Assembly (NCBI RefSeq): GCF_001598295.1
Contig: NZ_BCYR01000004.1
Span: 248,001-312,000 of the forward strand
Origin: Klebsiella ornithinolytica NBRC 105727 = ATCC 31898
Lineage (GTDB): Bacteria > Pseudomonadota > Gammaproteobacteria > Enterobacterales > Enterobacteriaceae
Length of the DNA stretch: 64,000 nucleotides
Direction of reading: 5' to 3'
Shown here: one piece after another, positions 8,153-16,908 of the stretch
How the letters are laid out: each line of letters opens with the position of its first letter
Position numbering within the stretch: position 1 is the first letter of the stretch
Translations under genes and position numbers: made by a program
The notes under the pieces: model-generated
Told to the model about the DNA's origin: nothing
Database searches by the model: none
What the model saw: the letters and a program-made list of their open reading frames with translations, nothing else

Positions 8153-9571
8153 TCAGACAATCTGTAATGTGCCCTGACGGAACTTACGCTGATAGATGAC
8201 GGTGGTGAGAACAATCGGCACCACCACCGCAATGACCATCGCTAAGCCGAATACCTGCCAGTAAGTTGGCTGAATGGAGAGGATGCCCGGCAGGCCGCCG
8301 ACGCCGATCCCGTTCGCCATGACGCCATTCAGGCCGCACAGCAACCCGGCAAGACCGGAGCCGATCATCGCGCAGAGCATCGGGAAGCGGTACTTGAGGT
8401 TGATGCCGTACATTGCCGGCTCTGTGACGCCCAGGTAGGCGGAGATCGCCGCCGGGACGGAGATTTCACGCTCATTCTGCTTGCGGCTGGCGATAATAAT
8501 CCCCACCACTGCCGACGCCTGAGCGATGTTGGACAGCGCAATCAGCGGCCATACCGGCGTACCGCCCATGCTCTGAATCATCTGCATATCGATAGCCAGC
8601 GTGGTCTGATGGACCCCGGTAATGACCAATGGCGCGTAGAGGAAGCCGAACAGCGCGGCGCCAATCGGCGCAAAGCTACCGGTCATCAGGTGGCGCACGG
8701 CAAAGGCGACGCCGTCGCCGATCATGCGGCCAAACGGACCGATAAAGGCGTGAGCGAGGAACACCGCCAGAATCAGGGAGCAGACCGGTACCACCACCAG
8801 ATAGAGGTAGTCAGGCACGATGCGTTTCAGGCGCGTTTCGATAAAGCCGAGCGCCAGACCCGCCAGCAGCGCCGGGATGACCTGCGCCTGGTAGCCGACC
8901 TTCGCAATCGTAAACAGGCCGAAGTTCCACACTTCCGGCACCTGCTGGCCTAGTAGATAGGCGTTCATCAGCTGTGGAGAGACCAGCGTGACGCCGAGCA
9001 CGATGCCGAGGATCGGCGTGCCGCCCATTTTCTTCACCGCTGACCAGCAGATACCCACCGGCAGATAGAAGAAGATGGCTTCGCCAATTAGCCACAGGAA
9101 GTCATAAATGGTTTTCAGCGACGGGTGCATCTGTGCCAGCGTCTGGCCGTTGCTCATCGGCAGATCGCCGATCACGTTGCGGAAACCGAGGATCAGACCG
9201 CCGCTGATCAGCGCCGGTAGCAGCGGGAAGAAGATCTCGGCAAAGTGCGAGATCAGCTGCTCGTGCCACTTCATATTTTGCCGCGCCGCCTGCTTGGCCT
9301 GTTCCTTATCGGCAGACGCTTTGCCGGTGGTCGCCAGCAGGGCTTTGTAGTAATCGCCGACTTCTGTGCCGATCACGACCTGGAACTGCCCGGCGTTGGT
9401 AAAGCAGCCTTTCACCATGCGCAGCTGCTCAATTTCTTTCGGTTTGGCGATGGCCGGATTGTTCAGCACAAAGCGTAGACGGGTAATACAGTGACTGACG
9501 GTCGCAATGTTATCGCGCCCGCCGACCAGTTCGATTAATTTATCGATGTCCTGCTGATTTACTTTGCTCAT
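8153..9571 (-). CDS. treB: PTS trehalose-specific EIIBC permease
   Basis: A 472-residue inner-membrane protein that imports trehalose as trehalose-6-phosphate. The N-terminal EIIB domain carries the phosphocysteine loop SHCITRLRF (Cys28). From about residue 110 the multi-spanning EIIC domain follows, with the glucose/sucrose-family stretch GVTEPAMYGINLKYRFP near residue 385. There is no EIIA domain, as in E. coli TreB, which uses glucose EIIA (Crr). It is the first gene of treBC, downstream of the TreR operator at 9651-9662. Confidence 0.97.
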   Translation of the reverse strand: MSKVNQQDIDKLIELVGGRDNIATVSHCITRLRFVLNNPAIAKPKEIEQLRMVKGCFTNAGQFQVVIGTEVGDYYKALLATTGKASADKEQAKQAARQNMKWHEQLISHFAEIFFPLLPALISGGLILGFRNVIGDLPMSNGQTLAQMHPSLKTIYDFLWLIGEAIFFYLPVGICWSAVKKMGGTPILGIVLGVTLVSPQLMNAYLLGQQVPEVWNFGLFTIAKVGYQAQVIPALLAGLALGFIETRLKRIVPDYLYLVVVPVCSLILAVFLAHAFIGPFGRMIGDGVAFAVRHLMTGSFAPIGAALFGFLYAPLVITGVHQTTLAIDMQMIQSMGGTPVWPLIALSNIAQASAVVGIIIASRKQNEREISVPAAISAYLGVTEPAMYGINLKYRFPMLCAMIGSGLAGLLCGLNGVMANGIGVGGLPGILSIQPTYWQVFGLAMVIAVVVPIVLTTVIYQRKFRQGTLQIV

Positions 9572-9650
9572 TATGAGGCCTCAAAACAGAGGGAAGAGAT
9601 TGCGTAATGACCTGAGACGAATCCTAACCGCTCCGTTCAACTTTCAAAAT

Positions 9651-9662
9651 GGGAACGTTCCC
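9651..9662. promoter_or_regulatory. TreR operator
   Basis: The perfect 12-bp palindrome GGGAACGTTCCC lies 80 bp upstream of treB and matches the known TreR/LacI-family trehalose operator. TreR bound to trehalose-6-phosphate would release it and derepress treBC. Confidence 0.8.
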
Positions 9663-9700
9663 GAAACGCAGCAACGATCACATAAATCCAACAAACGGGC

Positions 9701-10648
9701 TTAAATCAGCGCGGCGGGAATGACGATTTGACGAGGTTCTGCCTGGCCGCCGATCTGGGCGATCAGCTGTTGGGCCGCCTGGCGACCGGCCTCGGCGTAA
9801 CCGGGATTCACGGTCAGGATTTCCGGATGGAGAAACTTCATCAGCGGCGTACTGCCGACGCTGGCGACCTGCAGATGTCCAATGCGTTGCTCCTGCAAAT
9901 ACTTGCTGGCGCCGAGGGCGAGGGTATCGGTCGCGCACACCAGCGCGCTGGTATCGGGGGTCAATACGCCGGCGACATTTTCATAACCCTGTTTCATGGC
10001 CAGGCCCGGCAGGGCGGCGGACGGGATCAACTGATGCTGCTCGCAAAAATTGAGGTAGGCCTGATGGCGGCGCTGCCCGGTGGTGACGTCGCTATGCGGT
10101 ACCCCGAGGAAGCTGATATGCCGATGACCGCCATCGTACAGACGCTGCATCAGCATGTTCACCGCGCCGTTATCGTCGTAGCAGACGGAGGCGAATCCCG
10201 GCGCGTCGCGGGCCAGCAGCACCATCGATTCCCGCCACGGCGTCAGCATCTCTTCGCTAATGCCGGTAAAGCCAAACAGTACCACGCCGTCGATATTGCG
10301 GCGGGCGAGGATCCCCAGGTGCTCGCCGACCAGCGCGGGAGAGAACTGGCTTTCCATCATAATCGGATCGTAACCTTGCTCGTAAAAGGCGGGCAGCATG
10401 GTCTGTACGGCAAGGTTTTCCGACAGCGAGTCCAGACGGGTGACGATAATCGCCACCACTTTATCGCTCTGACCACGCATCGCCCGCGCTGAGCGGGAGG
10501 GCGAGAAGCCGTGCTGTTGCATCACCGCCTCGACCCGTTCACGGGTGCGCTCATTGACGCCGCTTTCGTTATTAAGCACGCGGGATACCGTCGATTTCCC
10601 GACGCCGCTTAAGCGCGCGATATCTTTGATGGTCAGCCGGTTTTGCAT
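9701..10648 (-). CDS. treR: Trehalose operon repressor TreR (LacI family)
   Basis: A 315-residue LacI/GalR-family repressor of treBC. The N-terminal helix-turn-helix (LTIKDIARLSGVGKSTVSRV) is followed by a periplasmic-binding-protein-like effector domain that in E. coli binds trehalose-6-phosphate as inducer. Start 10648 (MQNRLTIKD) aligns with the E. coli start; an in-frame ATG at 10714 would add a 22-residue tail foreign to the family. treR is upstream of and co-directional with treBC. Confidence 0.95.
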   Translation of the reverse strand: MQNRLTIKDIARLSGVGKSTVSRVLNNESGVNERTRERVEAVMQQHGFSPSRSARAMRGQSDKVVAIIVTRLDSLSENLAVQTMLPAFYEQGYDPIMMESQFSPALVGEHLGILARRNIDGVVLFGFTGISEEMLTPWRESMVLLARDAPGFASVCYDDNGAVNMLMQRLYDGGHRHISFLGVPHSDVTTGQRRHQAYLNFCEQHQLIPSAALPGLAMKQGYENVAGVLTPDTSALVCATDTLALGASKYLQEQRIGHLQVASVGSTPLMKFLHPEILTVNPGYAEAGRQAAQQLIAQIGGQAEPRQIVIPAALI

Positions 10649-10719
10649 GCAGAGGTCTCGTCGTGGTCCGATAAAAGTGAGCCTAATGCTACTCAACCAA
10701 ACCGCAATGAGCAAAGTCT

Positions 10720-10754
10720 GGTTTACGTCTTGTTTAGTTACGCGGGGTTATCAT
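10720..10754 (+). promoter_or_regulatory. PhoP box and -10 element of the mgtA promoter
   Basis: GGTTTACGTCTTGTTTA (10720-10736) is a textbook PhoP direct repeat, (G/T)GTTTA-N5-(G/T)GTTTA. TATCAT at 10749-10754 follows 12 bp later, the spacing of class I PhoP-activated promoters. This predicts induction of mgtLA by low Mg2+ through PhoQ/PhoP. Confidence 0.88.
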
Positions 10755-10827
10755 TAAGACAGTGGCTATAAATTGCCTGTTGCTCGCGGTACTCTCGCGC
10801 CGCTTTTACTCACTTACCGGAGATTAT

Positions 10828-10881
10828 ATGGACCCCGATCCCACTCCTCATCCTCGATGGAGTTACATCCTTTTCCGGTAA
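10828..10881 (+). CDS. mgtL: mgtA leader peptide MgtL
   Basis: A 17-codon ORF encoding MDPDPTPHPRWSYILFR, preceded by CCGGAGATTAT. It matches the MgtL leader of Salmonella and E. coli: a start codon followed by alternating prolines (positions 3, 5, 7, 9) and a C-terminal LFR. In those species ribosome behaviour at the proline codons (proline or Mg2+ limitation) controls whether transcription continues into mgtA. The stop codon overlaps the 5' arm of the first leader hairpin, as expected for coupling translation to RNA folding. Confidence 0.9.
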   Translation: MDPDPTPHPRWSYILFR

Positions 10882-10920
10882 GCCTGCTTAGCACTGCTTT
10901 ACCGGAAGCGTAAAGCAGTG
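10875..10920 (+). promoter_or_regulatory. Mutually exclusive hairpins of the mgtA Mg2+-responsive leader
   Basis: Two stems compete. CCGGTAAGC (from 10875) pairs with GCTTTACCGG (10896-10905), and CACTGCTTTA (10892-10901) pairs perfectly with TAAAGCAGTG (10911-10920). They share 10896-10901, so only one can form. This is the architecture of the mgtA leader, where Mg2+ and mgtL translation select the fold. The segment lies about 107 bp before mgtA. Confidence 0.75.
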
Positions 10921-11026
10921 ACGTCCTTGATGTCCCTGCCATAAAAAAATAATACCTGACAGGTAAGGTTCTATCGTGCCTGTCTGTTTTGCCGCGTTCG
11001 TCTGTACGAGCGTGGAGGGACTGTTT

Positions 11027-13735
11027 ATGCTGAAAAATATCACCCGGCAGCTGTTTGCACAGCTCAGCCGCCATTTGCCGCGCCGACTGGTTCAGCGCGA
11101 TCCGTTACCTGATGCCCGCAATCTGGCCACTGCGCCGATTCCGGATTCGTTGGGTAAGCACTGCCTGAACGTGGCGGCAATGGACGAAAATGAAATCTGG
11201 CGCGCCTTCGAAAGCCACCCGGAAGGGCTTAACGACGCCGACGTTGCGCGGAAAATTGCCCGCTACGGCGATAACCAAATTCCGGCACAAAAACCGGCGC
11301 CGTGGTGGGTGCACCTCTGGACCTGCTACCGCAACCCGTTCAACCTGCTGCTGACCGTGCTGGGTATCGTCTCGTATGCGACGGAAGACCTGTTTGCCGC
11401 AGGCGTGATTGCGCTGATGGTGGGGATCTCCACGCTGCTCAATTTCATTCAGGAAGCCCGCTCGACCAAAGCGGCGGATGCGCTGAAGGCGATGGTCAGC
11501 AACACCGCGACGGTGCTGCGGGTGGTCAACGAACAGGGCGAAAGCCGCTGGTGCGAACTGCCGATTGATCGGCTGGTGCCTGGCGATATCGTGAAGCTGT
11601 CGGCCGGGGATATGATCCCGGCAGACCTGCGTATTCTTCAGGCGCGGGATCTGTTCGTGGCCCAGGCGTCGCTGACCGGTGAATCGCTGCCGGTCGAAAA
11701 AGTGGCGAGCAGCCGCGACCCTCAGCAGGGCAACCCGCTTGAGTGCGATACCCTGTGCTTTATGGGCACCAACGTGGTGAGCGGAACGGCGCAGGCGATG
11801 GTCTTCGCCACCGGCGGCAACACCTGGTTTGGTCAGCTGGCCGGGCGGGTAAGCGAGCAGGAGAGCGAACCCAATGCCTTCCAGAAAGGCATCAGCCGCG
11901 TCAGCATGCTGTTGATCCGCTTTATGCTGGTGATGGCGCCGGTGGTGCTGCTGATCAACGGCTACACCAAAGGCGACTGGTGGGAAGCGGCGCTGTTTGC
12001 CCTGTCGGTGGCGGTGGGCCTGACGCCGGAGATGCTGCCCATGATTGTCACCTCGACCCTGGCACGCGGGGCGGTGAAGCTGTCGAAACAGAAAGTCATT
12101 GTGAAGCACCTCGACGCGATTCAGAACTTTGGCGCGATGGACATCCTGTGCACGGATAAAACCGGCACCCTGACTCAGGATAAAATCGTGCTGGAAAACC
12201 ATACCGATATTTCCGGTAAGGTCAGCGAGCGGGTTCTGCATTGCGCATGGCTGAACAGCCACTATCAGACCGGGTTGAAAAACCTGCTCGATAAGGCCGT
12301 GCTGGAAGGCGTGGATCTGGATGCGGCGCGCCAGCTTTCTGAACGCTGGCAGAAAGTCGATGAAATTCCCTTCGACTTCGAACGTCGCCGTATGTCGGTG
12401 GTGGTGAGTGAACAAGACGGCGTGCATCAGCTGATCTGCAAAGGTGCGCTCCAGGAGATCCTCAACGTCTCGACCCAGGTGCGCCACAATGGTGAAATCG
12501 TGCCGCTGGACGATACCATGCTGCGCCGTATCAAACGCGTCACCGATACCCTGAATCGCCAGGGGCTGCGCGTGGTGGCGGTGGCGACTAAATATCTGCC
12601 CGCCCGCGAAGGTGACTATCAGCGCATTGACGAGTCCGATCTGATCCTTGAAGGCTATATCGCCTTCCTCGACCCGCCGAAAGAGACCACCGCCCCGGCG
12701 CTGAAAGCGCTGAAGGCTAGCGGCATTACCGTCAAAATCCTCACCGGCGATAGCGAGCTGGTGGCGGCGAAGGTGTGCCATGAAGTGGGGCTGGACGCCG
12801 GCGAGGTGGTCACCGGTAGCCAGATTGAAGACATGAGCGATGACGAGCTGGCGGCGCTGGCCAAACGCACGACCCTGTTTGCACGTCTTGCGCCGTTACA
12901 TAAAGAGCGCATCGTCACGCTGCTTAAACGCGAAGGCCATGTGGTCGGCTTTATGGGCGACGGCATCAACGATGCTCCGGCGCTGCGCGCGGCGGATATC
13001 GGTATCTCCGTGGATGGCGCGGTGGATATTGCGCGCGAAGCTGCGGATATTATTCTGCTGGAAAAAAGCCTGATGGTGCTGGAAGAGGGGGTGATCGAAG
13101 GTCGCCGTACTTTCGCCAACATGCTGAAATACATCAAAATGACCGCCAGTTCGAACTTTGGTAATGTCTTCAGCGTGCTGGTGGCGAGCGCCTTTTTGCC
13201 GTTCCTGCCGATGCTGCCACTGCACTTGCTGATCCAGAACCTGCTGTACGATGTATCCCAGGTGGCGATCCCGTTTGATAACGTCGACGACGAGCAGATT
13301 CAAAAACCGCAGCGCTGGAATCCCTCGGAACTGGGGCGCTTTATGGTCTTCTTTGGCCCGATAAGCTCGATTTTCGATATCCTGACCTTCTGCCTGATGT
13401 GGTGGGTGTTCCAGGCCAACGTGCCGGAAGCCCAGACGCTGTTCCAGTCGGGCTGGTTTATTGAAGGGCTGCTGTCGCAAACGCTGATTGTGCATATGAT
13501 CCGTACGCGGCGGATTCCGTTTGTTCAGAGCCGCGCCGCATGGCCGCTGTTTGCCATGACGCTGGTGGTGATGCTGGTTGGCATCGCTCTGCCGTTCTCG
13601 CCGCTGGCGGGCTATCTGCAGCTGCAGGCCCTGCCGCTGAGCTACTTCCCGTGGCTGATTGCTATTCTGGCAGGCTACATGACGCTGACGCAGATGGTAA
13701 AAGGCTTCTACAGCCGTCGCTACGGCTGGCAATAA
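11027..13735 (+). CDS. mgtA: P-type Mg2+-importing ATPase MgtA
   Basis: A 902-residue inner-membrane P-type (P3B) ATPase that takes up Mg2+ in low-Mg2+ conditions. Visible motifs in order: TGES actuator loop near residue 215, the phosphorylated Asp in CTDKTGTLTQD near 380, the TGD hinge in KILTGDSE, MGDGINDAPALRAADIG near 645, and C-terminal transmembrane helices ending GFYSRRYGWQ. Start 11027 (MLKNITRQ) is preceded by GGAGGG and aligns with MgtA; an earlier ATG-less extension to 10976 is not homologous. A 200-nt leader with mgtL precedes it and a strong terminator follows. The N-terminal ~50 residues are the most divergent part. Confidence 0.97.
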   Translation: MLKNITRQLFAQLSRHLPRRLVQRDPLPDARNLATAPIPDSLGKHCLNVAAMDENEIWRAFESHPEGLNDADVARKIARYGDNQIPAQKPAPWWVHLWTCYRNPFNLLLTVLGIVSYATEDLFAAGVIALMVGISTLLNFIQEARSTKAADALKAMVSNTATVLRVVNEQGESRWCELPIDRLVPGDIVKLSAGDMIPADLRILQARDLFVAQASLTGESLPVEKVASSRDPQQGNPLECDTLCFMGTNVVSGTAQAMVFATGGNTWFGQLAGRVSEQESEPNAFQKGISRVSMLLIRFMLVMAPVVLLINGYTKGDWWEAALFALSVAVGLTPEMLPMIVTSTLARGAVKLSKQKVIVKHLDAIQNFGAMDILCTDKTGTLTQDKIVLENHTDISGKVSERVLHCAWLNSHYQTGLKNLLDKAVLEGVDLDAARQLSERWQKVDEIPFDFERRRMSVVVSEQDGVHQLICKGALQEILNVSTQVRHNGEIVPLDDTMLRRIKRVTDTLNRQGLRVVAVATKYLPAREGDYQRIDESDLILEGYIAFLDPPKETTAPALKALKASGITVKILTGDSELVAAKVCHEVGLDAGEVVTGSQIEDMSDDELAALAKRTTLFARLAPLHKERIVTLLKREGHVVGFMGDGINDAPALRAADIGISVDGAVDIAREAADIILLEKSLMVLEEGVIEGRRTFANMLKYIKMTASSNFGNVFSVLVASAFLPFLPMLPLHLLIQNLLYDVSQVAIPFDNVDDEQIQKPQRWNPSELGRFMVFFGPISSIFDILTFCLMWWVFQANVPEAQTLFQSGWFIEGLLSQTLIVHMIRTRRIPFVQSRAAWPLFAMTLVVMLVGIALPFSPLAGYLQLQALPLSYFPWLIAILAGYMTLTQMVKGFYSRRYGWQ

Positions 13736-13749
13736 CCCGTCTTTGTGCC

Positions 13750-13782
13750 GACCGTTCTCCCTCAGGGGAGGACGGTCTTTTT
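13750..13782 (+). terminator. mgtA terminator
   Basis: GACCGTTCTCC and GGAGGACGGTC pair around a short loop, followed by TTTTT, 15 bp after the mgtA stop. Confidence 0.9.
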
Positions 13783-13903
13783 GGCATTTCTCTTAAATCT
13801 CAGAAAGTTGTGAACCCCGTCATCCCGTTTGCTTGACGCTCTTTTGCGCGCATGTTAACCCAATGTTTTGCTTTTTTTTGGCCCGTCATCAAAAGGAAAA
13901 CTC

Positions 13904-16297
13904 ATGCTTAACTCTGTGCGCAATGGCCTGCTGACCAGCGGATTATTATTTGGCGCGATGGCACATGCCGCTCCGGCCGGCGATCTGCCGCTGATGCCGT
14001 GGCCGGCTCAGGTCGAACGCCCGCAGTCGCCGGGGGCGTTGGTGGTGAATAACGCGCTGACGCTGAACGTGACCGGCGACGTGCCCGGCGACGCCGTGGG
14101 CCGCTGGCGCGAGCGCATTGCCCGCCAGACCGGCTGGACGTTACAACCGCAAATGGCGCCGGTTACCACGCCGACAATTAACGTGGTGGTGGCCAAAAAA
14201 GTGCCGGCGATTCCTCGTCCTGACAGTGATGAAAGCTACCAGCTGAAGGTGACTGCCGAGGGCGTTACCCTCAAGGCGAATACCCGGTTTGGCGCGATGC
14301 GCGGGATGGAAACGCTGCTCCAGCTGATGCAGAACGGCGCCGAGAACACGGCAATTCCTTACGTCACGATTGATGATGCGCCGCGCTTTCCGTGGCGCGG
14401 GCTGCTGCTGGATTCCGCTCGCCACTTCATGCCGCTGGAGGCGATCAAACGCCAGATTGACGGCATGGCGGCGGCCAAGCTCAACGTCTTCCACTGGCAT
14501 CTGACCGACGATCAGGGCTGGCGCTTCGCCTCCACGCGGTATCCGAAACTGCAACAGAAGGCCAGCGACGGGCTGTTTTATACTCAGGCGCAGATGAAAG
14601 AGGTGGTGCGCTACGCGGCGGACCGCGGCATTCGCGTGGTGCCGGAAATCGATATGCCCGGCCACGCGTCGGCGATTGCGGTGGCCTACCCGGAGCTGAT
14701 GAGCGCCCCGGGGCCCTACGGCATGGAGCGCCATTGGGGCGTACTGAAACCCGTGCTCGATCCCAGCAAAGAGACCACCTACGCCTTTGCCGAGGCGATG
14801 ATCGCCGAGCTGGCGGCTATTTTCCCCGACCCGTATCTGCATATCGGCGGGGATGAAGTGGACGACAGTCAGTGGAAAGCGAACCCGACTATCCAGGCGT
14901 TTATGCGCGAGAAGGGGCTGGCCGATAGCCACGCGCTGCAGGCGTACTTCAACCGCAGGCTGGAGGCGATCCTCGAAAAATACCACCGGCAGATGGTCGG
15001 CTGGGATGAGATTTATCACCCGGACCTGCCGAAAAGCATTCTGATTCAGTCCTGGCAGGGACAGGACGCGCTGGGCGAGGTGGTAAAGCAGGGCTATCGG
15101 GGGATCCTCTCCACCGGTTTCTATCTCGACCAGCCGCAGTACACTGCCTATCACTATCGTAATGAAATTGTGCCCCAGGGGCTGAACGGCGTGGATACGA
15201 TAAGTGATAACGACAGCGCGCAGAGCTGGAGCTTCTCGATGCCACGGCTGAAGGGCAGCGCGGTGGAGGGAAGCTTTACACTGGTTAAAGGCGAGAGCGG
15301 CTGGCGCGGGTTTATTGATTTCAAAGGCAAATCTCGTCGTGCGGCGCAGGATATTGAATGGGGCGGCGACGATCGGCTGACCTTTCGCGTCGACACCTGG
15401 ATGGGGGAAACCCGACCGGTGCTGACCGTGAACGACGATAAGCTGGGCGGCTATTTCCTGCTGGGCAACACCCGCTATCCTGTCAGCGGGCAAAGGCTGG
15501 AAGCGGTGCCCCAGGGCACGCCGCCGGTGGTCCCGGAGGCGGACCAGCAGAAGAACCTGCTCGGCGGCGAGGCGGCGCTATGGGCGGAAAACGTGGCGGC
15601 GCCGGTGCTGGATATTAAACTCTGGCCGCGGGCCTTTGCGGTGGCGGAGCGGTTGTGGTCGGCGCAGGATGTCAACGACAGCGATAACATGTATCAGCGG
15701 CTACAGGCGATGGACAGCTGGTCTACGGTGTCGGTTGGCCTGCAGCAACATACCCAGCAGCTGGTGCAGTTCACGCGCTTAGCCAACGGCGGCAGCACGC
15801 TGCCGCTACAAATTCTCGCCCAGGCGCTGGAGCCGGCGCACTACTACACCCGCCAGCATCTGAAATTCCAGGCTAATCATTATCATCTGTTTGAGCCGCT
15901 GAACCGCCTCGCCGATGCGTTACCGGCAGAAAGTACGACCGTACGCAACCTCGATCGTTGGGCGTCGCGTTTGATCAGCGATGCGGAAGACAGCGAAAGC
16001 GCGGATGCGCTGCGCCATATTTTTACCCTCTGGCAAAATAATATCGCCGATGCGCAGGCGCTGACGGAAAACAGCTATCAGCTGGCGGCGATAAAGCCGG
16101 TGGTGGCGCAGGTGGATAAGCTGGCGACGCTGGGGATACGGTTGACCGATCTGGTGGCGCGGCAGGGCACGCTGGATGATAAAGAGTATGCGTCGGTTCA
16201 GGCGCAGCTGGACGAGGCGGCGAAAACGCAGGATGAGCTGGTGATTGCGGCGGTTTATCCGCTGGAGAAACTGCTGCGGGCGACGAAGGTCGAGTAG
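13904..16297 (+). CDS. Secreted/periplasmic beta-N-acetylhexosaminidase (GH20)
   Basis: A 797-residue exo-hexosaminidase expected to release GlcNAc from chito-oligosaccharides or related glycans. Residues 1-22 are a signal peptide (cleavage after AHA). A GH20 N-terminal domain follows, then the TIM barrel with HWHLTDDQGW, the catalytic Asp317-Glu318 pair in HIGGDEVDD, GWDEIYHP and a C-terminal GGEAALWAENV stretch. About 120 residues inserted around 430-530 look like an extra beta domain within the barrel. Start 13904 follows AAAAGGAAAA; the in-frame ATG at 13868 would bury the signal peptide. The gene stands alone between mgtA and ridA. No lipobox is seen. Confidence 0.9.
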   Translation: MLNSVRNGLLTSGLLFGAMAHAAPAGDLPLMPWPAQVERPQSPGALVVNNALTLNVTGDVPGDAVGRWRERIARQTGWTLQPQMAPVTTPTINVVVAKKVPAIPRPDSDESYQLKVTAEGVTLKANTRFGAMRGMETLLQLMQNGAENTAIPYVTIDDAPRFPWRGLLLDSARHFMPLEAIKRQIDGMAAAKLNVFHWHLTDDQGWRFASTRYPKLQQKASDGLFYTQAQMKEVVRYAADRGIRVVPEIDMPGHASAIAVAYPELMSAPGPYGMERHWGVLKPVLDPSKETTYAFAEAMIAELAAIFPDPYLHIGGDEVDDSQWKANPTIQAFMREKGLADSHALQAYFNRRLEAILEKYHRQMVGWDEIYHPDLPKSILIQSWQGQDALGEVVKQGYRGILSTGFYLDQPQYTAYHYRNEIVPQGLNGVDTISDNDSAQSWSFSMPRLKGSAVEGSFTLVKGESGWRGFIDFKGKSRRAAQDIEWGGDDRLTFRVDTWMGETRPVLTVNDDKLGGYFLLGNTRYPVSGQRLEAVPQGTPPVVPEADQQKNLLGGEAALWAENVAAPVLDIKLWPRAFAVAERLWSAQDVNDSDNMYQRLQAMDSWSTVSVGLQQHTQQLVQFTRLANGGSTLPLQILAQALEPAHYYTRQHLKFQANHYHLFEPLNRLADALPAESTTVRNLDRWASRLISDAEDSESADALRHIFTLWQNNIADAQALTENSYQLAAIKPVVAQVDKLATLGIRLTDLVARQGTLDDKEYASVQAQLDEAAKTQDELVIAAVYPLEKLLRATKVE

Positions 16298-16353
16298 TGA
16301 AACTCCCTCACCCGGCGCGGTAATAAAGGCGTATGGGTGAGGGGATGCGAGGC

Positions 16354-16740
16354 TTAGCGACGAATGGCGATCGCTTCGATCTCGATTTTCACATCTTTCG
16401 GCAGGCGAGCCACTTCCACGCAGGAGCGCGCCGGGAAGGTCGCGTGATGTTCGGTGAAGAACGCTTCATAAGCGGCATTCACGGTGGCGAAGTCGTTCAG
16501 ATCTTTAACGAATACGGTCGTTTTAACAATGTCGCCGACTTTCAGGCCTGCGGCTTCAACGATAGCTTTGACGTTGTCCAGAGACTGACGCGCCTGAGCG
16601 GCGACATCTTCCGGCACGCTACCAGTTTTCGGATCGACGGGGATCTGGCCGGAAGTGATGATCATGCTGCCCAGATCAACACCCTGAACATACGGGCCGA
16701 TTGCTGCTGGTGCATTTTCCGTCGCGATAGTTTTAGACAT
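16354..16740 (-). CDS. ridA: Reactive enamine/imine deaminase RidA
   Basis: A 128-residue YjgF/YER057c/UK114-family protein, trimeric and cytosolic, that hydrolyses 2-aminoacrylate and related enamines made by PLP enzymes such as threonine dehydratase, protecting PLP enzymes. The family signature ARSCVEVARLPKDVKIEIEA near the C-terminus contains the substrate-binding arginine. The start has AGGAGA eight bases upstream. It is separated from pyrI by its own promoter. Confidence 0.97.
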   Translation of the reverse strand: MSKTIATENAPAAIGPYVQGVDLGSMIITSGQIPVDPKTGSVPEDVAAQARQSLDNVKAIVEAAGLKVGDIVKTTVFVKDLNDFATVNAAYEAFFTEHHATFPARSCVEVARLPKDVKIEIEAIAIRR

Positions 16741-16781
16741 GAGTTCTCCTGAATAACAGCATTATTAAGTAGTGACGCAAA

Positions 16782-16853
16782 ATCCTTCGAGTTGCAGCGA
16801 CGCGGCAAGGGGCGAACCGCCCGCACGGCCGACAAAGAAGCAGCTTGAAGGAT
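16782..16853. repeat. Imperfect inverted repeat in the ridA 5' untranslated region
   Basis: ATCCTTCGAGTTGC (16782-16795) and GCAGCTTGAAGGAT (16840-16853) are complementary over 14 positions with two wobble pairs and enclose 44 bp. It resembles intergenic palindromes dispersed in enteric genomes and would fold in the ridA leader RNA. Confidence 0.5.
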
Positions 16854-16873
16854 AGCGCGTATGGAACCCGGCC

Positions 16874-16902
16874 ATTATAGGGAGCCGGGTTGCCAATACC
16901 AA
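16874..16902 (-). promoter_or_regulatory. Predicted ridA promoter
   Basis: On the minus strand TTGGTA, a 17-bp spacer and a perfect TATAAT precede ridA, placing the start site near 16866. The -10 lies in the loop of an 8-bp inverted repeat (AACCCGGC / GCCGGGTT, 16865-16891). Confidence 0.65.
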
Positions 16903-16908
16903 CCTCAA

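Noticed and set aside
9665-9685. CRP site next to the TreR operator
   Set aside because: Only one half-site (ATCACA) is convincing; the other half does not match TGTGA at the required spacing.
11105-12781. A 558-codon open frame antisense to mgtA
   Set aside because: Fully covered by MgtA with intact P-type ATPase motifs; composition is typical of the reverse strand of GC-rich genes.
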